Assembly (NCBI GenBank): GCA_016703525.1
Contig: JADJBW010000010.1
Location: 86,895-150,894 of the forward strand
DNA: 64,000 bases
Origin: Actinomycetota bacterium
Lineage (GTDB): Bacteria; Actinomycetota; Acidimicrobiia; Acidimicrobiales; Microtrichaceae
Direction of reading: 5' to 3'
Each line of letters begins with the position of its first letter. Position 1 is the first letter of the stretch. The position numbers and the translations under genes are program-made. Below are positions 1 to 7,379 of this stretch, piece after piece. The notes under the pieces are model-generated. The model worked only from the letters and a program-made list of their open reading frames with translations. It ran no database searches and was not told where the DNA came from.

Positions 1-773
1 TCGTCGACCTCCAGTCGCGTACGGCAGAACACGATCGCCGACTCGGGTGCCTCCACATCGAGGATGCGACCGAGTGCGGATGCCTTGTGGCTTCGGGGCA
101 CCACGTAGGCGACCTGGCGCACCCGCGCCGACTCCTCGGCAGAGCGCTCGGCCCGAATGCTGACGGTGACCGGGTCGGTCAGGTGCTGGCGGGCCAACCC
201 GCCGATGCGAGGCGGGAGCGTCGCCGAGAACAGCACGGTCTGGCGCGTCGACGGCGTCGCGTCGAGCAGGCGCTGGAGATCCTCGGCGAAGCCCATGTCG
301 AGCATCTCGTCGGCCTCGTCGAGCACCACGATCTCGATGCCCTGCAGGTCGAGGCTGCCGCGCGCCACGTGGTCGACGGCGCGGCCCGGCGTGGCGACCA
401 CGATGTCGGTCCCTGAGCGCAACGCACCGAGCTGGCGACCCATGGGCTGGCCGCCACAGATCGGCAGGACGCGCAGGCCGGTCGATCGTCCGTAGCGATG
501 GATCGCCTCGGACACCTGCATCGCCAGCTCGCGGGTCGGGGCCAGAATGAGCGCTCGCGGTGCGGTGGATTCACCACGCGACCCGAGGCGCTCCAGGATC
601 GGCAGCGCGAACGCGGCTGTCTTGCCGGTGCCGGTGGCGGCTTGGCCCAACAGGTCGCGGCCGGCGATGAGCGCCGGGATGGTCTCGGCCTGAATCGGCG
701 TCGGCTCTTCGTAGCCGAGGGCGGTGAGAACGGCGAGGAGATCCTCGTGGAGCCCGAGCTCCGCGAAGTTCAC
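1..773 (-). CDS. DEAD-box ATP-dependent RNA helicase (3' part beyond window)
   Basis: Superfamily 2 RNA helicase, N-terminal RecA-like domain; the C-terminal domain lies outside the window. Translating down from the GTG at 773 gives all early motifs in order: Q motif PTPIQ, Walker A ATGTGKT, PTREL, TPGR, Walker B DEAD (LDEADEML) and SAT. The family unwinds or remodels RNA, for example in ribosome assembly or mRNA decay. The start is GTG at 773-771, which overlaps the TGA of the upstream mutase small subunit (GTGA), so translation is probably coupled. No ATG alternative fits the Q-motif spacing. The coding frame contains no stop from 773 to the window edge. The exact subfamily cannot be told without the C-terminus. 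Confidence 0.9.
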   Translation of the reverse strand, partial: MNFAELGLHEDLLAVLTALGYEEPTPIQAETIPALIAGRDLLGQAATGTGKTAAFALPILERLGSRGESTAPRALILAPTRELAMQVSEAIHRYGRSTGLRVLPICGGQPMGRQLGALRSGTDIVVATPGRAVDHVARGSLDLQGIEIVVLDEADEMLDMGFAEDLQRLLDATPSTRQTVLFSATLPPRIGGLARQHLTDPVTVSIRAERSAEESARVRQVAYVVPRSHKASALGRILDVEAPESAIVFCRTRLEVD

Positions 774-1216
774 TGGCCGGCCGCGCTGTGTCGGGCGCGC
801 GATGCGACGGCATCGTCCATCACGGCGACGATCTCGTCGACCGCAGCGCCGGGCGCCAACACGGCCCGCACGCCGGCCTCGCCGAGCACCGGTACGTCAC
901 GTTCGGGGATGATCCCGCCGACCACGACGGGAATGTCGGATCCCTCCGATCGAAGGCGCTCCAACACCGGGGGAACCAACGCGAGGTGCGCCCCGGACAA
1001 CATCGACAACCCAATCACATCCACGTCCTCGTCGATCGCCGCAGCGACGACCCGTTCGGGGGTCTGGCGAAGACCCGTATAGATCACTTCGAAACCCGCA
1101 TCGCGCAGCAGCCGGGCCACCACGCGAACGCCACGGTCATGGCCGTCGAGCCCGAGCTTCGCAACCAGCACTCTGCCGCGTGGTTCGCCGGTCAGATTCT
1201 CGCCGTCTCGTTCCAC
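770..1216 (-). CDS. B12-binding small subunit of acyl-CoA mutase (isobutyryl-CoA mutase-like)
   Basis: A 148-residue cobalamin-binding domain protein. The DxHxxG motif that supplies the lower axial histidine to B12 is seen as GLDGHDRG near residues 23-30, followed by the SxL...GG pattern (GLSMLSG, VVVGGIIPE) of the flavodoxin-like fold. Length matches the separate small subunits of two-part mutases such as IcmB (about 136 residues). It partners the large subunit encoded directly upstream, whose 3' end it overlaps by about 25 nt, and it ends in a GTGA overlap with the helicase gene. Together the two subunits would carry out radical carbon-skeleton rearrangement of an acyl-CoA. Confidence 0.85.
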   Translation of the reverse strand: MERDGENLTGEPRGRVLVAKLGLDGHDRGVRVVARLLRDAGFEVIYTGLRQTPERVVAAAIDEDVDVIGLSMLSGAHLALVPPVLERLRSEGSDIPVVVGGIIPERDVPVLGEAGVRAVLAPGAAVDEIVAVMDDAVASRARHSAAGQ

Positions 1217-2787
1217 AGCCCGAACTCCTCTCCCATCGTCGCCATCATCTCGCCCAGGGTCGCATGCGCACGCGACGCCTCGATCAGCGGTGGCATCAGG
1301 TTCACCTCGGGGTCCGCTGCGTCGCGGCGCAGACGCTCGAGCGTCGCGACGACGGCTGCGTCGTCGCGGTCGGCCTTCACCGCAGCGAGACGCTTGCGTT
1401 GCATGACCTCGATTTCGTGGTCGATGTACAGCGTCTCGGGCTGCGGCTCGTCGTTGCCCTCGGTGAAGGCGTTCACGCCGACGATCACGTGACGGCGATC
1501 GTTCAGCTTGCGTTCGAGCTCATAGGCCGAATCCGCGATCTCGCCCTGAAACCAGCCTGCCTCGATCCCCTCGATCACCCCGTCGAGCAGGGACCCGCCG
1601 CCGAACTCGGCGATGCGGGCGAAGATCGCCTCGGCCTGCGCCTCCATCTCGTCGGTGAGTGCCTCGACGTACCACGACCCTCCGAGGGGATCGGCGACGT
1701 TGGTGACCCGGCTCTCGTTGGCGATGACCTGTTGGGTCCGCAGTGCGATGCGTGCGCTCTTCTCGGTCGGCAGTGCGAGCGTCTCGTCCATCGAGTTGGT
1801 ATGCAGGCTCTGGGTGCCGCCGAGCACCCCAGCGAGGGCCTCGATCGCCGTGCGCACGATGTTGACCTCGGGCTGCTGTGCGGTCAACGACACCCCCGCT
1901 GTCTGCGTGTGGAACCGCAGCGTCATCGAGCGTTCAAGCTGCGCGCCGTAACGGTCCTTCATCCACCGCGCCCAGATCCGGCGCGCCGCCCGATACTTGG
2001 CGATCTCCTCGAAGAAGTCGACGTGGGCGTTGAAGAAGAACGACAGCCGCGGGGCGAACTCGTCGATCGCCAGTCCGGCGGCCAGCCCGAGCTCGACGTA
2101 GGCGAACCCGTTGGCGAGTGTGAAGGCCAGCTCCTGCGCCGCGGTCGAGCCCGCTTCGCGAATGTGGTAGCCGGACACCGAAATGGCGTGCCAACGCGGC
2201 ATCTCGGCAGCGCAGAAGCGCATCGTGTCGCGCACGAGCCGCATCGAGGGCCGCGGCGGAAACACGAACTCCTTCTGCGCCTGGTACTCCTTCAGGATGT
2301 CGTTCTGCAGCGTGCCGCCGAGCGACGCCCGCGAGGTTCCCGCCTGTTCGGCCGCCGCGATGAACATGGCGAACACGGACGCCGCCGGCGAGTTGATCGT
2401 CATCGACGTGGTCGTGGCACCCAGGTCGATCCCGCTGAAAAGGTCCGTCATGTCGGCGAGCGTGTCGACGGCGACGCCGCAACGCCCGACCTCGCCGAGG
2501 CTGAGCTCGTCATCGGAGTCGCGACCCATCAGCGTCGGAAGGTCGAACGCCGTGCTCAGGCCGTCACCGCCGTTGGCGAGGAGGTCCTTGAACCGGGCGT
2601 TCGTGTCGATCGCCGTGCCGAACCCGGCGAACATGCGCATCGTCCACACCTTGGAGCGAGACATCGAGGCGTACGGGCCGCGTGTGTCGGGATAGGTGCT
2701 CGGGCGCTCGGCGTCGTCGGGCCTGTAGACACCCTCCATAGGAATGCCGGACATCGTCTCGAAGGGCGTGTCGCTCGGTTCGGCCAT
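1192..2787 (-). CDS. Acyl-CoA mutase large subunit (isobutyryl-CoA mutase-like)
   Basis: A 531-residue TIM-barrel large subunit of the methylmalonyl-CoA mutase superfamily, without the B12 domain, which is a separate gene downstream. Conserved blocks include AFDLPT, GTLQNDILKE, SISGYH-type (SVSGYHIREAG), FAPRLSFFF and QSLHTNSMDE. Aligned by eye to Propionibacterium MCM, the residue at MCM Tyr89 is Phe53 (MFAGF) and the one at MCM Arg207 is Gln171 (EYQAQKEF). Phe/Gln is the pair reported for isobutyryl-CoA mutase, whereas Tyr/Arg marks methylmalonyl-CoA mutase and Ile/Gln marks 2-hydroxyisobutyryl-CoA mutase. The open frame extends to 2949, but homology begins near the ATG at 2787. Automated pipelines will probably call it methylmalonyl-CoA mutase. 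Confidence 0.85.
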   Translation of the reverse strand: MAEPSDTPFETMSGIPMEGVYRPDDAERPSTYPDTRGPYASMSRSKVWTMRMFAGFGTAIDTNARFKDLLANGGDGLSTAFDLPTLMGRDSDDELSLGEVGRCGVAVDTLADMTDLFSGIDLGATTTSMTINSPAASVFAMFIAAAEQAGTSRASLGGTLQNDILKEYQAQKEFVFPPRPSMRLVRDTMRFCAAEMPRWHAISVSGYHIREAGSTAAQELAFTLANGFAYVELGLAAGLAIDEFAPRLSFFFNAHVDFFEEIAKYRAARRIWARWMKDRYGAQLERSMTLRFHTQTAGVSLTAQQPEVNIVRTAIEALAGVLGGTQSLHTNSMDETLALPTEKSARIALRTQQVIANESRVTNVADPLGGSWYVEALTDEMEAQAEAIFARIAEFGGGSLLDGVIEGIEAGWFQGEIADSAYELERKLNDRRHVIVGVNAFTEGNDEPQPETLYIDHEIEVMQRKRLAAVKADRDDAAVVATLERLRRDAADPEVNLMPPLIEASRAHATLGEMMATMGEEFGLWNETARI

Positions 2788-2936
2788 GGAGGGGAATCTA
2801 CCGGTCGGCCCCGATTCGACCCCATCGAGAGGCTCCGGCGACCTCATCGAGGCGTCCGGTCCGCCGAGCGGGCCGCCCTTCGAGGTCCGCGCCAGGGGTC
2901 TTGCGCGGCGCCGCGGCAGCGCGTAGGCACCATCGC

Positions 2937-3734
2937 ATGACTCCGCCACCGCATCTCAGCGCGCTCACCCTGACCGTCGACGGCGCAATCGCCCGCCTCA
3001 CGCTGCATCGGCCCGACCGGTTGAACGCCCTGTCGAGGGTGATGCTGGGCGAGATCATCGAGACATGTCGCTGGCTCGGCGGAAGGCGCGACGTGAAGGT
3101 CGTGATCGTCGCCGGGTCGGGGCGGGCCTTCTCCGCGGGATTCGATCTGGAGGACTTCGCCGGTTCGAGCGCCGATCCCGGCGAGACGGCCGACCTGGGA
3201 CGCCTGGCCGCGGAGGCCCTCACGGCGGTTCGCCAGCTCACGATCGCGTCGATCCACGGGCACTGCGTCGGCGGAGGGCTCGTGCTCGCCTCGGCCTGCG
3301 ACCTCCGGGTGGCGGCGGCGTCGGCGACGTTCGCGATTCCCGAGCTCGACCTCGGCATCCCGCTCACCTGGGGTGGCATCCCGCGCCTGGTGCGCGAGTT
3401 CGGCCCCGCGCTCACCAAGGAGCTGGTGCTCACATGCCGCACGTTCGGGCCGGAGCTCGCGGCGAGCGCCGGATTTCTCAATCGCGTGGTCGACGATCCC
3501 CAGCGCGCCCAGGTGGTGGACGATCTGGCAGCGGAACTGGCGCGCAAGCCGGCATTCGGGCTGCGCGTCACGAAGGAACAGGTGAACGCAGCGGCCGAAG
3601 ACATGGCGTCGACATCGCGGGCGTCGGGCGATCGCGACGTGCTCGTCGCGGCGCTCGCCGACCCCGAGTCGCGGCAGGCAGCGCTCGACTATCTGGCGGC
3701 TCGCTCGCGCCGCGCCGGCGACGACCCGGCGTAG
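2937..3734 (+). CDS. Enoyl-CoA hydratase/isomerase family protein
   Basis: A crotonase-fold protein of 265 residues, diverging from the mutase operon. Seen: the LHRPDRLNAL entry motif, an oxyanion-hole segment (GRAFSAGFDLEDF, about residues 62-74), and HGHCVGGGLVLASACDL (108-123). Of the two catalytic glutamates of rat enoyl-CoA hydratase, the second is kept (Glu136 in IPEL) but the first is replaced by Val116. It may therefore be an isomerase, a thioesterase-like member or another crotonase rather than a true hydratase. The ATG at 2937 is chosen because the N-terminal beta strand begins shortly after it; an in-frame start at 2901 would add basic residues without homology. Confidence 0.85.
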   Translation: MTPPPHLSALTLTVDGAIARLTLHRPDRLNALSRVMLGEIIETCRWLGGRRDVKVVIVAGSGRAFSAGFDLEDFAGSSADPGETADLGRLAAEALTAVRQLTIASIHGHCVGGGLVLASACDLRVAAASATFAIPELDLGIPLTWGGIPRLVREFGPALTKELVLTCRTFGPELAASAGFLNRVVDDPQRAQVVDDLAAELARKPAFGLRVTKEQVNAAAEDMASTSRASGDRDVLVAALADPESRQAALDYLAARSRRAGDDPA

Positions 3735-3768
3735 ACCTCGGCCGCCGTCGCCGGCCCTTCGAGGCTGC

Positions 3769-4557
3769 TCAGTAGTGCTCGGGGACGAACGTCTGGTCTT
3801 CCAGCGGCGGGCGCATGTAGTCGTCGATCTGGCGATCGGGCAGCGCCAGCTTCTTCGACGTCACGTCCTGGTAGGGCACCGCCTCGAGCAGGTGGCGGAT
3901 GCAGTTGAGCCGCGCCCGCTTCTTGTCGTCGGAGTTCACGACCCACCACGGCGACCACTTGGTATCGGTGTAGGTGAACATCGCGTCCTTGGCGCGCGAG
4001 TAGTCGGCCCATCGGGCGCGCGATTGCAGGTCCATCGGGCTCAGCTTCCAGCGCTTCTCCGGGTTCTCGATGCGCTCCTTGAAGCGCCGCTCCTGCTCCT
4101 CGTCGCTCACCGAGAACCAGTACTTGATCAGGATGATCCCCGATCGGATGAGCATCCGCTCGAACTCCGGACACGAGCGCAGGAACTCCTGGTACTCCTC
4201 GTCCGTGCAGAAGCCCATGACCTTCTCGACGCCCGCCCGGTTGTACCAGGACCGGTCGAAGAGCACGATCTCGCCACCAGAGGGCAGGTTCTGGACGTAG
4301 CGCTGGAAGTACCACTGCGTCCGCTCCTTCTCGGTCGGCTTGTCGAGGGCTGCCACTCGTACCACGCGTGGATTGGTCCGTTCCACGACCCGCTTGATCG
4401 TGCCGCCCTTGCCCGCCGCGTCGCGGCCTTCGAACAGCACGCACACCTTGAGCTGCTCCTGGCGGACCCACTCCTGCAGCTTCACGAGCTCGCGCTGCAG
4501 GCGCGCCAGTTCGGTTTCGTAGAAGACCTTGTCGAGCTTCGAGCGTTTGGCGCTCAT
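3769..4557 (-). CDS. ppk2: Polyphosphate kinase 2 family protein (downstream copy)
   Basis: PPK2 of 262 residues, a P-loop kinase using polyphosphate to phosphorylate nucleotides, or the reverse. Walker A is FEGRDAAGKGG (about 43-52) and Walker B/lid contact is LFDRSWYNR (99-107). The family block KPTEKERTQWYFQRY follows Walker A, and the C-terminal part has PYQDV. The short form with one PPK2 domain usually makes ADP or ATP from AMP/ADP or GTP from GDP; the substrate class cannot be assigned by eye. The ATG at 4557 overlaps the TGA of the other ppk2 gene (ATGA), so the two are co-translated. Confidence 0.9.
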   Translation of the reverse strand: MSAKRSKLDKVFYETELARLQRELVKLQEWVRQEQLKVCVLFEGRDAAGKGGTIKRVVERTNPRVVRVAALDKPTEKERTQWYFQRYVQNLPSGGEIVLFDRSWYNRAGVEKVMGFCTDEEYQEFLRSCPEFERMLIRSGIILIKYWFSVSDEEQERRFKERIENPEKRWKLSPMDLQSRARWADYSRAKDAMFTYTDTKWSPWWVVNSDDKKRARLNCIRHLLEAVPYQDVTSKKLALPDRQIDDYMRPPLEDQTFVPEHY

Positions 4558-5450
4558 GCCTCGAACCGTCCGCTGCGGATTCGGTCGGCCTCCATCAGCG
4601 CCAACTCTTGGGGCCCCGACACGACGATCGCCGGGTCCGGCACGAAGTCGAGCGACTCGCTGCGGCCCTGGTACGGCACTGCGTTGAGGATGAGGCGCAT
4701 CGCGTTGAGCCGGGCGAAGTGCTTGTTCTCCGAGCGCACGATCCACCACGGCGCCTCGCTCGTGGAGGTCTTCTTGAGCATCCGGTACTTCATGTCGGTG
4801 AAGTCGTCCCAGTGCTCCTGGGCCTGCACGTCGATCTCGCTCAGCTTCCACTGCCGGAGTGGGTCGGTGCGGCGCCGATCGAAGCGACGTCGCTGCTCTT
4901 CCTTGGTCACCGAGAAGTACAGCTTCAACAGGATTGTGCCTTGGCGCACCAGGTCCTTCTCGAAGCCGACGACCCCGCGGATGAAGTTGCGGTACTCATC
5001 GTCGGTGCAGAAGCCGAAGACCGGCTCGACCATCGCCCGGTTGTACCACGAGCGGTCGAAGAGCACGATCTCGCCACCCGTCGGGAACTGGGCGACGTGA
5101 CGCTGGAAGTACCACTGGGAGCGCTGCTCCTCGGTCGGCTTGCCGAGCGCGACGACGCGGTAGTGCTTTTCGTTCATGTAGCGGGTGACGCGACGGATGG
5201 TGCCGCCCTTGCCCGCGGCGTCGCGACCCTCGAACACCACGATCATCCGCCGGTTCGTCTCTTCGAGATGACGCTGGAGCTTCAAGAGCTCCACCTGGTA
5301 CGGCTCGAGTTCCTGCTCGAGGCGCTGCCGACGCACCGCGGAGCGTGCCTCGGAGCGAAGCTCCTTGATGGTCTCGCGGGCGGCGAGCAGCTCGCCCACC
5401 ACCTCGTCGACGCCAACCTGCCGACCGTCCATTTCGACGACCTCGCTCAC
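4554..5450 (-). CDS. ppk2: Polyphosphate kinase 2 family protein (upstream copy)
   Basis: Second PPK2, 298 residues, with an extra N-terminal helical extension rich in E/R/L before the kinase domain. Walker A GRDAAGKGG lies near residues 75-83 and FDRSWYNR near 131-138; KPTEEQRSQWYFQRH is present. Two adjacent GTG codons occur at 5453 and 5450. The SD-like GGGAGG at 5456-5461 is better spaced for 5450. The paralogue downstream shares about half of its residues by eye, so this is a tandem duplication whose copies have probably specialised, or which form a hetero-oligomer. A TAGGGT -10 like hexamer lies at 5478-5483. Confidence 0.9.
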   Translation of the reverse strand: MSEVVEMDGRQVGVDEVVGELLAARETIKELRSEARSAVRRQRLEQELEPYQVELLKLQRHLEETNRRMIVVFEGRDAAGKGGTIRRVTRYMNEKHYRVVALGKPTEEQRSQWYFQRHVAQFPTGGEIVLFDRSWYNRAMVEPVFGFCTDDEYRNFIRGVVGFEKDLVRQGTILLKLYFSVTKEEQRRRFDRRRTDPLRQWKLSEIDVQAQEHWDDFTDMKYRMLKKTSTSEAPWWIVRSENKHFARLNAMRLILNAVPYQGRSESLDFVPDPAIVVSGPQELALMEADRIRSGRFEA

Positions 5451-5477
5451 CACGCACCTCCCGGATCCGATCGGCGG

Positions 5478-5506
5478 ACCCTATCGGAACATGCGAACGA
5501 CCAACA
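5478..5506 (-). promoter_or_regulatory. Putative promoter of the ppk2 pair
   Basis: On the minus strand TAGGGT (5483-5478) fits the TANNNT -10 consensus. TGTTGG at 5506-5501 is a weak -35 with 17 nt spacing. The transcript would start near 5471, with a GGGAGG ribosome site before the GTG at 5450. The same TAGGGT hexamer recurs before argF, argC and the gene at 54796. Sequence inference only. Confidence 0.35.
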
Positions 5507-5619
5507 GGGACGACCGGCCCTTGACAGATCGCCGCGTCGCTGCATCGTTGGTGTCGCCCCGATCGCTGCGCCCGCAGGCACACCGGGCCGCAGTGCGCCT
5601 CGCCGGAGTGCACGTCACA

Positions 5620-5850
5620 TCTCCACAGTTGATCCGTGGAGATACGCGGCGCTCCCGGAACAGACCTTCTCCACAGTTGATCCGTGGAGATACGAGGCGC
5701 TCCCGGAACCGATCTTCTCCACAGTTGATCCGTGGAGACACGCGGCGCTCCCGGAACAGATCTTCTCCACAGTTGATCCGTGGAGACACGCGGCGCTCCC
5801 GGAACCGATCTTCTCCACAGTTGATCCGTGGAGATACGCGGCGCTCGCGG
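5620..5850. repeat. Five-copy 48-bp tandem repeat, each with a 7-bp hairpin
   Basis: Units begin at 5620, 5668, 5716, 5764 and 5812; the last one is shortened. Each starts with the inverted repeat TCTCCAC-N9-GTGGAGA (N9 is AGTTGATCC), followed by about 25 bp ending in GGCGCTCCCGGAAC and a variable AGACCT, CGATCT or AGATCT. Spacing is exactly 48 bp and the copies differ at only a few bases. The array starts directly after the ald stop codon and ends about 170 bp before the ppk2 pair, both on the minus strand. It may serve as stacked terminators or mRNA 3'-end hairpins. The 48-bp period keeps several reading frames open, producing repetitive but non-genuine ORFs. The whole 5451-5852 gap holds this array and the ppk2 promoter, with no gene. 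Confidence 0.9.
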
Positions 5851-5852
5851 TG

Positions 5853-6971
5853 TCAGGCCGACATGGCGGCGAGCGGGTCGGCCGCGTCGAGTCCCAACGC
5901 CTCGGCGACCGCTGCGTCCGTGACGTTGCCGCGGCACACGTTGAGACCGTCACGGAGGAACCGATCGCGCCGGAGCGCCTCGCTCGCGCCGAGGTCGGCG
6001 AGCGCGAGCACGTGCGGCAACGTCACGTTGTTCAGCGCATACGTCGACGTACGCGGCACCGCTCCCGGCATGTTCGCGACGCAGTAGTGCACGACGCCGT
6101 CGACCACATAGGTCGGTTCGTCGTGGGTCGTCGCCCGCGAGGTCGCGAAGCAGCCACCCTGATCGATTGCGACGTCCACCAACACGGCGCCGGCGTGCAT
6201 CTCGGCCACCATGTCCTTCGTCACCAGGCGCGGGGCGCGGCTGCCCTTCACCAGCACGGCGCCGATCACGAGATCAGCGCCGATCACCAGGTCGTCCAGC
6301 GCCGTCGCCGTGGAGTACACGGTTCGCAGCGCCGGGCCGAACCGCTGCGCGAGCCGATCGAGCACGCCGACGTCGCGATCGAGCACCGTGACGGATGCAT
6401 CGAGGCCGACAGCCATCTCGATCGCGTTCTCCCCCACGACACCGCCACCGATGACCACCACGTTCGCGGGAGGCACACCGGGGACGCCGCCCAGCAGGAG
6501 TCCGGCGCCGCCCTGCGGGCTCTCCAGGCAATGGGCGCCGGCCTGCACCGACATTCGCCCGGCCACCTGCGACATCGGAGCGAGCAGCGGGAGCCTCCCG
6601 GCGGCGTCGGTCACGGTTTCGTACGCCACGCACGTGGCGCCGCTCGAGATCAGGTCGTAGGCCTGGTCGGGGTCGGGTGCCAGGTGCAGGTAGGTGAACA
6701 ACACGTGGTCGGCGCGCAGCATCGCTCGCTCGGACGGCTGCGGCTCCTTCACCTTCACGATGAGGTCCGCGCCGTCGAAGACCTGCTCGGGCGAATCGAC
6801 GATCCGTGCGCCGGTCGCGGCATACGCCGCGTCGGTTGCGCCGATGCCGATGCCCGCCGACGACTCGATCAGCACGTCGTGACCGTGCGCTACCAGCTCA
6901 CGCACACTCGCCGGTGTCAGGCCGACCCGTCGCTCGGCGTTCTTGATCTCCTTGGGTACCCCGATTCGCAT
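5853..6971 (-). CDS. ald: Alanine dehydrogenase
   Basis: A 372-residue NAD-dependent L-alanine dehydrogenase that reversibly makes pyruvate and ammonia from alanine; the usual length is about 370. It begins MRIGVPKEIK. Substrate and catalytic residues match the M. tuberculosis enzyme at the same numbers: Lys75 (VKVKEP) and His96 (FTYLHLA). The nucleotide-binding loop is VVVIGGGVVG, and the motif PGAVPRTSTYALNN is present near the end. Its position beside a divergent LysR gene suggests regulated nitrogen or alanine catabolism. The start lies 30 bp after a small upstream ORF in the same direction. Confidence 0.95.
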   Translation of the reverse strand: MRIGVPKEIKNAERRVGLTPASVRELVAHGHDVLIESSAGIGIGATDAAYAATGARIVDSPEQVFDGADLIVKVKEPQPSERAMLRADHVLFTYLHLAPDPDQAYDLISSGATCVAYETVTDAAGRLPLLAPMSQVAGRMSVQAGAHCLESPQGGAGLLLGGVPGVPPANVVVIGGGVVGENAIEMAVGLDASVTVLDRDVGVLDRLAQRFGPALRTVYSTATALDDLVIGADLVIGAVLVKGSRAPRLVTKDMVAEMHAGAVLVDVAIDQGGCFATSRATTHDEPTYVVDGVVHYCVANMPGAVPRTSTYALNNVTLPHVLALADLGASEALRRDRFLRDGLNVCRGNVTDAAVAEALGLDAADPLAAMSA

Positions 6972-7001
6972 GACCGTCCCCCGTCTGCGAACGACGTCGG
7001 G

Positions 7002-7307
7002 TCAGGCGACGTCGACGAGGAGCGTATCTCGGCGGGAGGGAAGAACCTCGGGAACGGCGGAATCGCCGGCGGGTGCTGCTGAGGGCTCGTCGTCGGCGCC
7101 GAGGAGCCCGGCGAGCATGCCAAACGCCCGGAGCCGAGCGATCGGCGGTTCGTCGCTTGACTCGACGATGTCGCAGAGGACGGCGGAGAGACCGAGGTCG
7201 CGGGCCTCGCCCGCGACGTAGCGCAGCGCGGCCTCGTGGGGCGCGCAGCCGTCACGAACGAGGAGGTCGGCGAGGCGGTCGAGATGGAGGCGAGCGAGGG
7301 AGGTCAT
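7002..7307 (-). CDS. Hypothetical protein upstream of ald
   Basis: A small ORF of 101 residues from the ATG at 7307, beginning MTSLARLHLDRLADLLVRDG. It is helical, acidic in its second half, and without clear motifs, membrane segments or signal peptide. It sits between the LysR regulator (divergent, 70 bp away) and ald, with a 30-bp gap to ald, so it may be the first gene of the ald transcript. I do not recognise the family. Support comes from position and the absence of a better ORF on the other strand. Confidence 0.5.
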   Translation of the reverse strand: MTSLARLHLDRLADLLVRDGCAPHEAALRYVAGEARDLGLSAVLCDIVESSDEPPIARLRAFGMLAGLLGADDEPSAAPAGDSAVPEVLPSRRDTLLVDVA

Positions 7308-7346
7308 GCGTTCACCGTACGGGCGAAACCTCATCACGCAAAGCGA

Positions 7347-7379
7347 TTATCGCGGGACCTTACGATAAGCTCCGCTTAT
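7347..7379. promoter_or_regulatory. Nested palindromes in the lysR/ald divergent region
   Basis: Two inverted repeats share bases: TTATCG-N10-CGATAA (7347-7352 and 7363-7368) and ATAAGC-TCC-GCTTAT (7365-7370 and 7374-7379). The second reaches into the lysR ATG at 7378. LysR proteins typically bind T-N11-A dyads in such divergent regions. TACGAT at 7361-7366 could be a -10 for lysR, giving a very short or absent leader. Binding by the neighbouring LysR protein is an inference. Confidence 0.5.

Noticed and set aside
1192..2787. Calling the mutase methylmalonyl-CoA mutase
   Set aside because: The two substrate-site residues are Phe and Gln, not Tyr and Arg.
1180..2940. A 586-codon plus-strand ORF
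   Set aside because: Antisense shadow of the mutase large subunit, made possible by high GC; His/Arg/Gly-rich without motifs.
5620..5850. CRISPR array
   Set aside because: The segments between the hairpins are as conserved as the hairpins, so there are no unique spacers, and no cas genes are nearby.
5365..6087. Repetitive plus- and minus-strand ORFs across 5365-6087
   Set aside because: They arise because the repeat period of 48 is a multiple of three and lacks stops; no ribosome site or non-repeat homology supports them.
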